From Lepus europaeus (Eukaryota; Chordata; Mammalia; Lagomorpha; Leporidae), in assembly GCF_033115175.1 (NCBI RefSeq), contig NC_084840.1:78135179-78199178 (forward strand): a stretch of DNA of 64,000 nt. Reading direction: 5' to 3'. Shown piece by piece: positions 13,641 through 26,201 of this stretch. The notes under the pieces were generated by a model. That model was not told where the DNA came from. It saw only the letters and a list, made by a program, of their open reading frames with translations, and ran no database searches. Every line of letters begins with the position of its first letter. Positions within the stretch are counted from its first letter, which is position 1. The position numbers were made by a program, and so were the translations under genes.

Positions 13641-14666
13641 GGACTGTTTGTGCTCAATTTCTTTTCACTGCGCCAACACAATCAGGTACTGGTGTTTTCT
13701 CTGTAGCATAATTGTATCAATCATTTCTATTTTCCTAAGGTTTCATTTCTTGAGGTTGAAATTGTGCCATATGATTTGAACACTAGTTTGTGAATAAAAA
13801 AAATGCTCTATTTCCAATAATTGACATGGGTTGTGTTGTCAATTTAACACAATCCTAAAATAGAATTCCAAAACTCGATTTGGAAAATGATAGCATCTTT
13901 AAAATAAATTTACAGCTTCTACAAAGAAGTGGTCAGGAGAGCAGATAGCTAGTCTACCTGGGTTACCATCTCAGCTATTCTAATCCCTAGCTATTTAATC
14001 TGATGTAAATCACTTAAGTCTGCATTTCATTGAGTTTTCTTGTCTGGAAATGTGGATAATCACAGTTCTTACTTGGTAGAGTTATAATAAGAATTTAAGA
14101 TGTTCATCTATGTGAAGAATATAAAAGAGGGTGTGGCACAGAGAAAGTGTTAGATAAATGTTTGATTGTTACTCCAAGGGAAACTGCTTCAAAGGAGGAC
14201 ACTCATTTGAATGAATTAGATCTGGTAAGTTTATTAAAATATACCTGCTAATTTGTGTGAACAGTTTATGGGTTTTCTAGGGTACAGCATACTTTGATCT
14301 GAGAGGATAGTCAATATTTGTCATGAACAACCTGTAATTTTAAAGAAATACTGAGGTTAATTTTAGTCCCTGAAGCACTGAAGTGGTCTAATTTGGTAGT
14401 ATTATTTGAGGACCACAGTGTGATGGCAGTAGCATCAGGTGTGTACGGACAGTTAATATGTTACAATTTGTTCCTTAAGCCAGCTCCCCATGCCAATAAG
14501 AACAGATCCCCTGTTATCTATACAGTATATTATAGTTCTGTGTAAAATTTTGTTTGTGAGCATTCTACTCTATATATAGCTTGAAAGCCATTAGAGACAT
14601 CCAGAGATTATTCATATTCTTCTACCCCACCACTGGTTTAATTCAAAGGACTTGCTGCCTATCCGC
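13641..14666. other. No gene recognised
   Basis: AT-rich, short frames only, no recognisable repeat. Confidence 0.4.
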
Positions 14667-14675
14667 CTTCATTTT

Positions 14676-14689
14676 TTTTTTAAAGATTT

Positions 14690-14720
<31 letters not shown>

Positions 14721-14755
14721 TTTGAAAGTCAGAGTTACACAGAGAGAGGAGAGGC

Positions 14756-14791
<36 letters not shown>

Positions 14792-15056
14792 AGAGAGAGA
14801 GAGGTCTTCTATCTGATGGTTCACTTCCCAAATGGCTGCAACCACTGGGCGATCCGAAGCCAGGAGCCAGGAGCTTCTTCCCGGTCTCACACGCAGGTGC
14901 AGGGCCCAAGGACTTGGGTCATCTTCCACTGCTTTCCTAGGCTACAGCAGAGAGCTGGATCAGAAGTGGAGCAGCCGGGTCTCGAACCAACTCCCATATG
15001 GGATGCCAGCACTTCAGGCCAGGGTGTTAACCCACCGTGCCACAGTGCCAGCCCCA
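14676..15056 (-). repeat. CSINE with expanded simple repeats
   Basis: Minus-strand C repeat. Its tail is an expanded (TTTA)n tract at 14692-14722 and its pyrimidine region is an expanded GA tract at 14755-14802. The word gccttcatt occurs on both sides (14667 and 15058), a probable short target-site duplication. Confidence 0.9.
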
Positions 15057-15059
15057 TTG

Positions 15060-15574
15060 CCTTCATTGTTAATGCACAAACTGGTCTCTGTGTACAACTG
15101 GAACCACTTATTTAAAATACACTATTAACTGCTCATCTAAGTGCTACTATGTGGTGAACCATTTATTAATAACTCTTTAGCTGAATGGGCTCCCATGGGT
15201 GTAGCAAGGTGAAGTGAATTCATGCTCAAGGAAGGTTTTCATTTTGGGCAGTGGGCATCAGCAGTGCAAAGCTGTGAGACTCCTAGTACCAAAAGAAGAA
15301 TTAGTTCAAGCCCGTGTTTGGCACCTCTGCCCCTCTCTCTGCAACTTTGGTTTGCTATGTCCCATTCTCCCTGATAGTATGACATTCAGATCTTTTCTTA
15401 AAAGATGCACGGTGACAAATAACTGAGCACCTAAAAGGAAACCTGTTGAAGTGAAATGGATACTATGAGAACCAGTGACTTGATCAGCCCTTGTCCTGAC
15501 TATCGAGGAACAACTTACTACTTTATTCCTTTTAGTATTTTTTTGTTCTACTTAATATCATTGGTTGAACTCTT
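15060..15574. other. No gene recognised
   Basis: Short open frames without family resemblance; no repeat recognised. Confidence 0.4.
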
Positions 15575-16048
15575 CAATTAACACACAATTATTCTTAGGT
15601 GTTTAAATTTAACTGAAAAGTGATCCCTGTTAAATATAAGAGTGGGAATAAGAGAGAGAGGAGATGTACAGTTTGGCATATACTCAATCGGACTTATCCC
15701 TAATGGTAGAGTTAGAAACATGCCAGGGGATTCCAATTCAATCCCATCAAGGTGGCACGTACCAATGCCATCTCACTAGTCAAAGTTGATCAGTTTCAGT
15801 TCATAATTGATCATAATGATAGGACTAAGAGTCAAAGGGATCACATAAACAAGACTAGTGTCTGCAAATACTGATAGAATTAAAAAGGAGAGAACAATCC
15901 AACATGGGAAGTGGGACACACAGCAGACTCATAGAATGGCAGATGTCCTAAACAGCGCTCTGGCCTCAGAATCAGCCCTTAAGGCATTTGGATCTGGCTA
16001 AAAAGCCCATGAGAGTATTTCAGGCATGGAAAGCCAAGACACTGGCAA

Positions 16049-16079
<31 letters not shown>

Positions 16080-16640
16080 CAAAACAAAAAAAAACCTAAA
16101 TGAAAGATCTCTGTGAGTGAGATCCCAGCAGAAAGAACAGGGCCATCAAAGAAGGAGGTACCCTTCTCTGAAGGGAGGAGAGAACCTCCATCTTGACTAT
16201 GCCCTTGTCTAAATAAGTTCAGAGTTGGCGAACTCAAGAGGCTTCCATAGCCTTGGCAGCTCAAGACAAGAGCCTCGGGTGATTACTGACGTTATAAATC
16301 AGAGTGTCAATTGTTAAATCAACAACAGGAGTCACTGTGCACTTACTCCTCATGTAGGATCTCTGTCCTTAATGTGTTGTACTATATGATTTAACAGTAT
16401 AACTGGTGCTCAAACAGTACTTTACACTTTGTGTTTCTGTGTGGGTGCAAACTGTTGAAATCTTTACTTAATATATATTAAATTGATCTTCTGTATATAA
16501 AGATAATTGAAAATGAAACTTGATGTGAATGGGATGGGAGAGGGAGTGAGAGATGGGATGGTTGTGGGTGGGAGGGTGGTTATGGGGGGAAAAGCTGCTA
16601 TAATCCAAAAGTTGTACTTTGGAAATTTATTAAAAAGTTA
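15575..16640 (+). mobile_element. 5'-truncated L1, 3' UTR only
   Basis: Sense-strand L1 3' UTR: gttagaaacatgccaggggattcc near 15712, tctgtgagtgagatcccagc near 16110, ctgtatataaagataattgaaaatg near 16491, and a G-rich stretch followed by ggaaatttattaaaaag at the end. It carries an internal (AAAAC)n tract at 16049-16085. No ORF2 is present. Confidence 0.82.
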
Positions 16641-16939
16641 TTCTGTAATTACGTTATGTTATTGTTAGTTATGTTTATTAATCTCTTACTGTGCCTAACT
16701 TATGAATTAAAATCTAAAGGAAAACACGTAAGAAGTATTGAGTTATTAAAAAGCTTAGAGAAATGGACTTAAGATAAATTTATTGGGGTACAAAATATTT
16801 TTTGAAAAATCTTTTTAATAAAACATACTTTCCATGAACTTTTAGAAAAACCTTTAGATAGAGTTTAACACTATCTATGGGTTCATGTCATAGAATGTGT
16901 CCCCTGCATTTCAGGGGAGACTACCTTACACCCTGAGTA
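16641..16939. other. No gene recognised
   Basis: AT-rich spacer between two L1 fragments of opposite orientation; nothing recognised. Confidence 0.4.
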
Positions 16940-18745
16940 TTCTTTTTTTAAATTATTTTTTATTTTTTATTTCATAAACGTGAATTTACAAAGTGCAACT
17001 TTTGTATTGTTGTGGCTTCCCCCCCAACCTCCCTCCCTCCCGTGGCCCTTCCCTCTCCCTCTCCCATTCCACCCTTTATCGAGTTTCATTTTCAATTACC
17101 TTCATATACTGAAGATCAACCTAGTATATACTAAGCAAGGATTTCAGCAGCCTGCATTCACACAACCGCACAAGGTATAGGGTACTGTTCGACTAGTAGT
17201 GTTTTTACGTTTCATAGTAAAACACATTAAGGACAGAGATCCTAGGTGGGGAGCATGTACCCAGTGACTCCCGTTGTTGATTTAACAATTGGCACTCTTA
17301 TTTATGACATCAGCAATCACCCGAGACTCTTGCTATGAGCTGTCTTGGCTATGGAAGTCCCTTGAGTTCACCGACTCTGAACTTGTTTAGTCAAGGCCGT
17401 GTCACAGTGGAGGTTCCTTCCTCCCTTCAGAGAAAGGCGCCTCTCTCCTTGATGGCCTGTTCCTTCTGCTGGGGTCTTGTTCACCAGGGTCTTTCATTTA
17501 GATTGTTTTTTGCCACCGTGTCATGGCTTTCCATGCCTGTGAGACTCTCATGGACCTTTTAGCCAGATCCGAATGTCCCAAGGGTTGATTCTGAGGCAGG
17601 AGTGCTGTTTTGGGCATTTGCCATTCTATGAGTCTGCTGTGTGTCCTGCTTCCCCCACAGGATCATACTCCCCTTTTAATTCTATCCTTCATTATTTGCT
17701 TACACTGGTCTTATTTGTGAAATCTCTTCAACACATACCCTATCTTTTTGATCGGTTGTGTATTTATACTTATCACTTTACCAAGTGCGCTGGCATTGGT
17801 ACCTGCCTCCTTGGTAAGATTGAGTTCAAATCCCTGGCACATTTCTAGTTCCACCATTGGAGGTAAGTCCGAGTGAGCATGTGCCAACCTATATATCTCC
17901 TCCCTCTCTTATTCGCTCCTATGTTTAACATAGATCACTTTTCTGTTAATTTTAAACACCTAAGAATGATTGTGCATTGATTACAGAGTGGTCTTATGTG
18001 GAACAAACAGAGCAACAATAACAACCACCACAACAACAAAAATACTAAAAGGAATAAAATAATAAGTTGTTCCTCAACAGTCAAGACAAGGGCTGATCAT
18101 GTCATTGTCTCTCATAGTGTCCATTTCACTTCAATGGGTTTCCTTTTAGATGCTGGTTTAGTTGTCGTCGATCAGGGAGAACATAAGATATTTGTCCCTT
18201 TTGGACTGGCTTATTTCACTCAGCATGATATTTTCCAGATTCCTCCATTTTGTTGTAAATGACCAGATTTCATTGTTTTTTACTGCTGTATAGTGTTCTG
18301 TAGAGTACATATCCCATAATTTCTTTATCTAGTCATCCGTTGATGGACATTTAGGTTGATTCCATGTCTTAGCTAATGTGAATTGAGCTGCAACAAATAT
18401 TGAGGAGCAAATGGCTCTTTTTTTCTCCCCTTTAGTTCCATTTGGGTAAATTCCAAGGAGTGGGATGGCTGGGTCCTGTGGTAGTGCTATATTCAGGTTT
18501 CTGAGGACTCTCCAAACTGTCTTCCATAGTGGCTTTACCAGTTTGCATTCCCACCAACAGTGGGTTACTGTCCCTTTTTCCCCACATCCTCACCAGCAGC
18601 TGTTGTTGGTTGATTTCTATATGTAAACCAATCTAACCAGAATGAGGTGAAATCTCATTGTGGTTTTGATCTGCATTCCCCTGATGGCTAGGGATCCTGA
18701 GCATTTTTTCATGTGTCTGTTGGCCATCCAAATGTTATTTTCAAA
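16940..18745 (-). mobile_element. Older L1: 3' UTR plus end of ORF2
   Basis: From its 3' end at about 16940 (C-rich complement of the G-rich 3' terminus at 17020-17080), the minus strand runs through the 3' UTR to the ORF2 C-terminus at about 18260-18745. There it encodes the familiar [20 protein letters not shown] stretch. The 5' part is missing. Frames are broken by stops. Confidence 0.85.
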
Positions 18746-19835
18746 TGGTCCTGTGGAGTGCATCAATTTTGTTGGACTGAGACTCCTGCATCTAGAAGAA
18801 TCTGATGCCACCTTCCCTGTCCTATTGTCTATGCTCACATCCTTTCAACTCTCCTCTAGAAGTAGGTCTAATGTGGGCCTAACTGAAGATTGTAGAACTG
18901 CACCAATTTCCAGGCTTTTGGAATTCAGGCAGCTTTGCTTATATTCATAAATCACAAATTAGTGGAGGTGATAACATTTGGAGAACAACGAAAATCAGTG
19001 GCATTGCATTGACACATTGCATTCTGTGCTATAGATGCTTCACCTGACACCCTGGTAACCCTGCTCACACATACCCCAGACCTTGACCTTTTTCTTTCTC
19101 TGACTGTTTTGTAAGCAACCACTCCTTTTCGCAATCCTGTAACATTTCCTTTTGTTTCTAGCACTAGTAAGTGGCTGATGCAAGGTCCACAGCTTTATGC
19201 TCTAAGTTCCTAACTAAGCTGGGTGCCCACTAGATATTGCAAGAAGGAGTGAGTCCATAAATGCATGAAGAAATGAGAAGCTCTAGAGCAGATTTTCTTG
19301 CTGCTCTTTAGGGTCATCATAACCAAAAGACCGGCTCTCACCTTTCCTCTCTGCCTCATCTCACTCTCTTCAAGCTCTCAGTCCTCAAGGCTGGTTTTCT
19401 GCTGCAAGGGTATGCCTTGTTTTGTCAGACTAGACTTTGTTCTGCCAAATCATCTCTCACAGCGTTGCCCAATTAACTTCTCCCCAAATATAAATGTGTT
19501 TGTTTTCATATCACTGTTCTGCACAAAAACCAAATAAATTTCCATTGACTTATGGGATAAGACTCAAAATTCTTTAGCATGATATCTAATACTGACTGGA
19601 CCTTGTCCTTGAAATTCCTTCAACTTATTTTCATTGCAAATATTAGAAACATATTGAAACATATAACAGATGCTCACTTACCCACCATTGTGGATAAACA
19701 AATAGTAGCATTTCCCCAGTATTTACTTCATCTTTGACTAAAGAAGAAAATACTGCAAATAATGTTGATGAGCTCCAGCTACTGGTAAAGATCTTAGGCT
19801 TGACCAAATGTGATTTGCTTTGTTTTCTGTTCTGC
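18746..19835. other. No gene recognised
   Basis: Apparently unique sequence; short frames only. Confidence 0.4.
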
Positions 19836-21113
19836 TTCATTCATGCTGCTGTAACAAAGGACTAAGATTGTGGAGTTTATAAACAACAAAAGTTTCACTG
19901 TTTTTGAAGTCTCAGGTTGCCAGCAGGGCCAGGTTCTGGTGAGCGCTGTCTTCTTCTTCTTTTTTTTTTCATTTATTAAGCTTTTATTTAATGAATATAA
20001 ATTTCCAAAGTACAGCTTATGGGTTACAATGGCTTCCCCCCTCCCACAACTTCCCTCCCGCCCGCAACCCTCCCCTTTCCCGCTCCCTCTCCCCTTCCAT
20101 TCATATCAAGATTCATTTTCAATTCTCTTTATATACAGAAGATCAGTTTAGTATATATTACGTAACGATTTCAACAGTTTGCCCCATATAGCAACACAAA
20201 GTGAAAAAAACTACCGTTGGAGTACTAGTTATAGCATTAAATAAGAGTGTACAGCACATGAAAGACAGAGATCCTACATAATATATTTTTAAAATTAATT
20301 AATTTTCTATGCCATTTCCAATTTAACACCAGGTTGTTTTTTTTCATTTCCAATTATCTTTATATACAGAAGATCAATTCAGTATATAATTAGTAAAGAC
20401 CTCATCAGTTTGTACCCACACAGAAACACAAAGTATAAAAATACTGTTTCAGTACTAGTTATAGCATCACTTCACATTAGACAACACATTAAGGACAGAT
20501 CCCACATGGGGTTTAAGTACACAGTGACTCCTGTTGCTGACTTAACAATTTGACACTCCTGTTCATGGCGTCAGTAATCTCCCTAGGCTCTATTCATGAG
20601 TTGCCAGGGCTATGGAAGCCTTTAGAGTTCGCTGACTTTGATCTTATTCCGATAGGGTCATAGTCAAAGTGGAAGTTCTCTCCTCCCTTCGGAGAAAGGT
20701 ACCTCCTTCTTTGATAGCCCCGTTCTTCCCACTGGGATCTTACTCTCAGAGATCTTTCATTTAGGTCTTTTTTTTTCTTTTCCATGGTATCTTGGCTTTC
20801 CATGCCTACAATACTCTCATGGGCTCTTCAGCCAGATCTGAATGCCTTAAGGGCTAATTCTGAGGCCAGAGTGTTGTTTAGGACATCTGCCATTCTATGA
20901 GAGCTGTCTTCTTGATTGCTAACTTCTTAATGTGCCCTCTCATGGTAGGAAGAGCACAGGAGAGCTCCCTGGAGATTGTGTTTTAAGGGCACTAATCCTA
21001 TTCTTGAGGCCAGTACCCTCATTAGCCAGTAACCTTCCAAAGGTACCACACCAAAATATTGTATGACTCGAGGTGAGGATTTCAACATACGAAATTTCAG
21101 GGCATACCAGAAT
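19836..21113 (-). mobile_element. LTR-like remnant split by an L1
   Basis: 19836-19955 (attcatgctgctgtaacaaagg ... cagcagggccaggttctgg) and 20899-21113 (aatgtgccctctcatggtagg ... gtgaggatttcaacata) read as the two halves of one MaLR-type LTR in reverse. The L1 at 19956-20898 separates them. Diverged, so family placement is tentative. Confidence 0.55.
19956..20898 (-). mobile_element. 5'-truncated L1 3' UTR with tandem modules
   Basis: Minus-strand L1 3' end with poly-T at 19959-19970, flanked by a target-site duplication (gagcgctgtcttctt at 19941-19955; gagagctgtcttctt at 20899-20913). The 3' UTR contains the block 'ctttatatacagaagatca ... agtactagttatagcat' twice (20130-20245 and 20360-20470). 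An A/T-rich linker, which in sense orientation carries an A-run, separates the two copies. Confidence 0.9.
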
Positions 21114-21207
21114 TCAAGCAATCATACATACCTTCTCCAATACATTTGTAATAAACTTAGAATTACTTTTCTTTTCAATAAAAATAAGAAATTCTGCCTT
21201 AGATTTT

Positions 21208-21294
21208 TTTAAAATTATTTTTGACAGGCAGAGTGGACAGTGAGAGAGAGAGACAGAGAGAAAGGTCTTCCTTTTTGCCGTTAGTTCACCCTCC
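21208..21294 (-). repeat. 5'-truncated CSINE
   Basis: Only the terminal ~85 bases of a young C repeat (tgacaggcagagtggacagtg, GA tract, ggtcttcctttttgccgtt). It is flanked by an exact 18-bp direct repeat aattctgccttagatttt at 21190-21207 and 21295-21312. Confidence 0.93.
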
Positions 21295-21312
21295 AATTCT
21301 GCCTTAGATTTT

Positions 21313-21961
21313 AAAATATAAAATTCATTGGGCGATTTGTTCCTTAGGTCTGATTTTATTTACAAAAAATTGATGTAGATTATCTGGGGTGAATAGTATG
21401 GTTGATGTATGTCCATGTACACTCACGTGAATGTGTGTGTATGGGGGGGGTTGCATATTTGTTTACAGAGAATTAAAGCAAATCTACCCAGTCACACAAA
21501 AGTTCATTCTAGACTAGAATGATGGGTGACTGTATCAAAAACCTCAGCTTGACAGTTTTCTTCCTTTATTGGACTAGGCACACATACATACACACACACA
21601 TAGACACACACCTGATAGTTTGCAGAGAGAGAAGGAACCTTCCTTTCATTCATTATGTTTCTTCATCTCTATGAGTTAACTAAAGCAAAGGTAGTTATGA
21701 GATAATTGAGATGGAAGAAACAGTTGGAAATAAATGGGATATCTGGAGGTTGCTAGATATTAGATTATATCCAGCAAAGACTGGAAGTGTGTACACTGCA
21801 ATTTATTAAGGTTTTGAAAGATTGTCTCAAATTAAAAGTGATAATTTGATAAGATTTGCTCAACAAAGGAGAAATTCTTAACAGCTATTCTTATCTAAAG
21901 TTGGAACAACTGAACAGAGATTCGATGAGACCTAAGAAGATGGCTGATAATACGGAGTTAA
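21313..21961. other. No gene recognised
   Basis: AT-rich, with a G-run (21443-21451) and a CA-rich stretch near 21585-21610; no gene. Confidence 0.4.
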
Positions 21962-22431
21962 CAGAAATGTCCTCAGACTTCTTTTTTTTTTTTTAACTTT
22001 TATTTAATGAATATAAATTTCCAGTGTACAGCTTATGGATTACAAAGGCTTCCCCCTCCCATAACTTCCCTCCCAACTGCAACCCTCCCCTCTCCCGCTC
22101 CCTCTCCCCTTCCATTCACATCAAGATTCATTTTCAATTCTCTTTATATACAGAAGATCAATTTAGTATAAAGATTTCAACAGTTTGCACCCACAAAGTG
22201 AAACATACTGTTTGAGTACTAGTTATAGCATTAAATCACAATGTATAGCACATTAAGGACAGAGATCCCACATGAGGAGCAAGTGCACAGTGACTCCTGT
22301 TGTTGACCCAACAAATTGACACTCTAGTTTATGGTGCCAGTAACCACCCTAGGCTCTCGTCATGAGTTGCCAAGGCTATGGAAGCCTTCCAAGTTTGCTG
22401 ACTCTGATCATATATAGAGAAGGTCATAAAA

Positions 22432-25105
22432 GACAGAGTGAGGATAGTAACCAATGATCCTAAGAGTGGCATTTACCAGGTTTGAACAATTATGCAGCAT
22501 TAAGTGGGGAAGAGGACCATCAGTACACACAGGTTGGGGGTAGAGCCATTGGTGGTGGAATAGAGGTTATGATTACAAAGGAATGAGGCCCAAGTGTGTT
22601 AGACAGGGTCTAGAACAAAGGACAGAGTCATTATTAGAGGAGCTAAGAAAGGTGCTGTCTAAGCTACAATTAAGTTTTCTGGTTGAGAGGCAAATAGAAC
22701 CTGATAGAAGGGGCTTGATAATAATCTGTTGGGCTTTAGGCCTTGTAAGTTAAGAGGCCCAGACCTATCTATCTCTTCACATGGGGTATATCCTAAGGGA
22801 GGTGTGAACCTCCTAGGGGAAGGCACTCTGTTGACTTTCATTACTTAGCTGGCCTGGGAGGAGAGCTGGCCAGGTAAAGGCAAGTGGCATCTCTAACAAG
22901 AAATTTACAGTTCTGCCTGCAATGTTGCTGACCCTACTTGACCATCCCCTCAGCTACAGTGGTCACTTTGGAAGTTGGGCTGAGTGAAGGGCTTTTCAGC
23001 TTAGAGCCAATAAGATCTGTGGCTCTGACCTGGGCATCCTTCGACTCCAGGGCAGGTCCATTTCCGTCCATTTCCAGTGATCCAAGTCTTGGCAGAGCTG
23101 CCAGGGCTCTTCACAAGCTGACTTCTGCTGAAGCCCAGGCTTACCACATTGAAAGCCACTGCAGTGGACTGGCCTGTTGGGTCTCCTTGAGGGCAGATCA
23201 CTGTACAGATCAGCCATTAATAGGCCTGCCACCCATTGCTTCTGATGCCTAGCTTTCTTTTCCTCCTGGTTTGTGTTAAAGCAGACCAGAGGATGCAAGT
23301 CAAGGGAGTGCCCATGTCCCATCTCTAATCTTCGGTGGCCTGAACTACAAGTCTATAGTCACAGGCATGTTCTGTAGTAGTTTTTCTAAGGTAGACAATG
23401 CCCATGAGGAAAATTATATTCTCACTTTAAAACTTTCTTTCCCTTTGGTCTGAAAGGGAGGTTTTTTCTACTTACTGTATACTTGGCTGATGGCGAAGTG
23501 AATCTAGCTATGAGATTATTATTTAAGTTCTTGTTTTGGCTATGCTATTACAGAAAGATGTTAGCTGTCTCTTTTATAAGGTCTAAAGATTAAATTGTGT
23601 GTCCTACAGATTCCTTCATAATAGAATTAGTTTCCTACCTTGAAGAGAATAGAGAAATGAAAGAACAAGTTGGGCTTAGAATAGAGAAATGAGGGAGCAA
23701 GTCCTAGATCGCTTGCTGACAATAGCAATATTACATGAATACTTAGCAAACCGTTTCAACCATTAGATAACAACTTAAGAAAACATTTACCAGAAGGTCC
23801 AATGCCTTCTATAAATTTTAAGAATCATGTATTTGGAAACACCTCTTAAATATCTAACATGGTGTAGTTTGTTTAACCAGTAAACTTAAGCACAACCATC
23901 TAAAATGTTTTTAGTTTCTTTCTACCAACAAGTTTAAAACATATGATACACAGATTCAGGTCACACAAATTAAAATGTATCTTTGATTGATTTTAGCAGC
24001 TTAAATTTATGGACAAACTTATCTATAAGCCATTTAAAATAAAACTCTTAATAAAATTTCCCCATGTGGACATACAATATGTACACACATATAACATAGC
24101 ATGATAGACCAATATAGCAATTTTAATAATAGCTTTTAAAATCTTTAACTCTTTTTGTAGATTGCCAATTGATTTGAATTGCTTTTTGTTTTTAGTAACC
24201 TCAGTTAACCATACTTTCTCTCAGTTGGTACTGTTAATACATTATTGGCTTCATCTGTTTACAGAGCCATCGCAAAATACTGAATATAGTAGAATTGGCT
24301 GGAAAAAGTCCATAGGAACCTATATGAGGACAGCTAAACACAGAACCAACAACACTTTAGTTTTATGAGCAGCAAATCATATGTAACTGTGGATTACAAA
24401 AGACTTTAAGTCGCCATATTTAAAATTATAAACTCATCAACCAACAAGAGGCACTTGCTTACTTCACAGTATTTTTGAAAGCACCTGTAGGATTTTACAA
24501 GTATTTAACCCTTTAGGCCTCTGGGGCTTTCTCATTAAGATAACTATCATGTCTAGTAACACAAAATCATTAGACTTTTTATTTCTCAAACATTTGTATT
24601 AATAGCATTTTCCATTATAGAAACTTAAAGTTTGGTACCACATCACATCTTGACAGTCCTTCTAATATACTCCAAATAGACTGATTAGTTGGTGTCTCTA
24701 TAAGATGAGAGACATAGGTCCTTCGATTTTTTCAGTTGGGCCCAAACTGGAAAAACCAAAGTCCAGGATTTACTGGAAATTTTAGAGTCTAGATTGTTTG
24801 AAACTTTGATTTTTTGAATGCCTGTCAAGAATGCCACGAAGGCTCAAAATCCAAAATATCTGGTTGAAATAAGATTCCTTAAAATCATGACATAACATCG
24901 ACCAAATTTGATCATTGTTACAAGGTGATTATTCAAATCTTTGAAAATAAGCACATATTTAAATAACCCATAGCTCTTAATAAAAATTCAGCTGTTTTTG
25001 AACAATTAGAATTTAACAGACATCAAGAGAACATAATAGATTACTTTAACACATTGCTTTAACAGAGCATCAGAGTTTAATTCTATGTCAAAGAGAAATT
25101 GAGCT
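22432..25105 (-). other. Non-L1 spacer replacing ORF2
   Basis: An AT-rich segment between ORF1 and the 3' UTR with no long open frame. Its 3'-proximal third (about 22440-23620) recurs in two other elements (42364-43500 and 47118-47430, reversed), so it is an integral part of a mobile family rather than local sequence. The first tens of bases after ORF1 (gcattgctttaacagagcat on the plus strand, 25065-25084) also recur at 45071. The middle (23620-25060) has no second copy in this window and I do not recognise it. Confidence 0.8.
22996..23322 (-). pseudogene. Retroviral Gag nucleocapsid-like remnant in spacer
   Basis: A 108-codon minus-strand frame within the spacer. It contains the remains of two zinc knuckles: a CGKPG block, with the conserved His position now Leu, and about 20 residues on a block ending DHWKWT. 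The parallel copy at 42652-42963 keeps a full CX4HX4C in its second knuckle. Two knuckles with HW in the second are typical of class I (gamma-like) endogenous retroviruses. Here a small duplication near 23058-23075 breaks the second knuckle. It is non-functional as Gag and survives as part of the mobile spacer. Assignment rests on motif reading only. Confidence 0.6.
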
Positions 25106-25139
25106 TCCTGTGATCTTTTTGCTGTGAGGTTTCCTTCCT

Positions 25140-26201
25140 TTACCTTCTTTCATATTGGTGACCATGTTTCTGCGTTTCTGTGTGTAACACATCTTTAAGC
25201 ATCTTTTGCAGGGCAGGATGAGTGGCAACAAATTCTTTCAGTTTCTGTTTGCTATGAAAAGTCTTAATTTCACCTTCATTCACAAATGAGAGCTTTGCAG
25301 GATATAATATTCTGGGCTGGCAGTTTTTCTCTCTTAGTACCTGGGCTATGTCTCGCCATTCCCTTCTAGCTTGTAGGGTTTCTGATGAGAAGTCTGCTGT
25401 GAGTCTAATTGGAGATCCTCTGAGAGTAATCTGACATTTCTGTCTTGCACCTTTTAGAATCTTTTCTTTATGTTTCACTGTGGTGAGTTTGATTACAATG
25501 TGTCGTGGTGAGGATCTCTTTTGGTCATGTTTATTAGGGGTTCTATAAGCTTCCTGTACTAAGATGCCTCTGTCCTTCTCCAAACCTGGGAAATTTTTTG
25601 CTAGTATCTCACTGAAAATGCCTTCTAATCCTTTCTCCCTCTCCATGCCTTCAGGAACTCCTAGAACCCGAATGTTAGGTTTCTTAATAGTATCCTGTAG
25701 ATTCCTGACAATATTTTTTAGATTTCTAATTTCTTCTTCTTTTCTTTGGTTTGCCTGTTTCCTTTCCTGTTCTCTGTCTTCTAAGTCTGATATTCTCTCT
25801 TCTGCTTCGCCCATTCTGTTTTTAAGGCTCTCTAATGTGTTTGTCATTTGATCTATTGAATTCTTCATTTCATTATGATTTCTTGTCACTATCACAGTTT
25901 CTTGTTCTACTAGTTGTTTCATTTCATTTTGATTCCTCCTTAATATTTCATTTTCACTAGAGAGATTTTCTATCTTGTCCATGAAGGATTTCTGTAGTTC
26001 AAGAATTTGTTTTTGAGAACTTCTTAATGTTCTTATCAATTTTTTGAGATCTGCTTCTTGCATTTCCTCTATCTCTTCATCTTCATAATCTTGAGTTGGG
26101 GTGTCTTTTTCATTTGGGGGCTTCATAGTGTCTTCCTTGTTCTTGTTACTTCGGGTTTTGAGTTTGTTGTATGGCATGTTGGAGATATTTGGTTTCTTCA
26201 C
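25140..26201 (-). CDS. L1 ORF1 protein, intact, in ORF2-less element
   Basis: 353 codons without interruption. L1 ORF1p is a trimeric RNA-binding chaperone that coats the element's RNA in cytoplasmic particles and is needed for L1 retrotransposition. Visible domains: a charged N-terminus (1-45); a long heptad-rich coiled coil (about 50-172) containing RMGEAEERISDLED (129-142); an RRM-like domain starting NIRVLGVPEG (176-185); and a C-terminal domain with ARREWRDIAQVLREK (278-292) and YPAKLSF (300-306). Length and order match mammalian ORF1p. The start is the first Met after the 5' UTR and is shared by the copy at 46220. No ORF2 follows, so movement would need reverse transcriptase from another L1. 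Whether it is expressed cannot be read here. Confidence 0.9.
   Translation of the reverse strand: MKKPNISNMPYNKLKTRSNKNKEDTMKPPNEKDTPTQDYEDEEIEEMQEADLKKLIRTLRSSQKQILELQKSFMDKIENLSSENEILRRNQNEMKQLVEQETVIVTRNHNEMKNSIDQMTNTLESLKNRMGEAEERISDLEDREQERKQANQRKEEEIRNLKNIVRNLQDTIKKPNIRVLGVPEGMEREKGLEGIFSEILAKNFPGLEKDRGILVQEAYRTPNKHDQKRSSPRHIVIKLTTVKHKEKILKGARQKCQITLRGSPIRLTADFSSETLQARREWRDIAQVLREKNCQPRILYPAKLSFVNEGEIKTFHSKQKLKEFVATHPALQKMLKDVLHTETQKHGHQYERR

Noticed and set aside
14755-14802. GA tract as a regulatory GAGA element
   Set aside because: It is the expanded pyrimidine region typical of CSINE copies and recurs in most of them.
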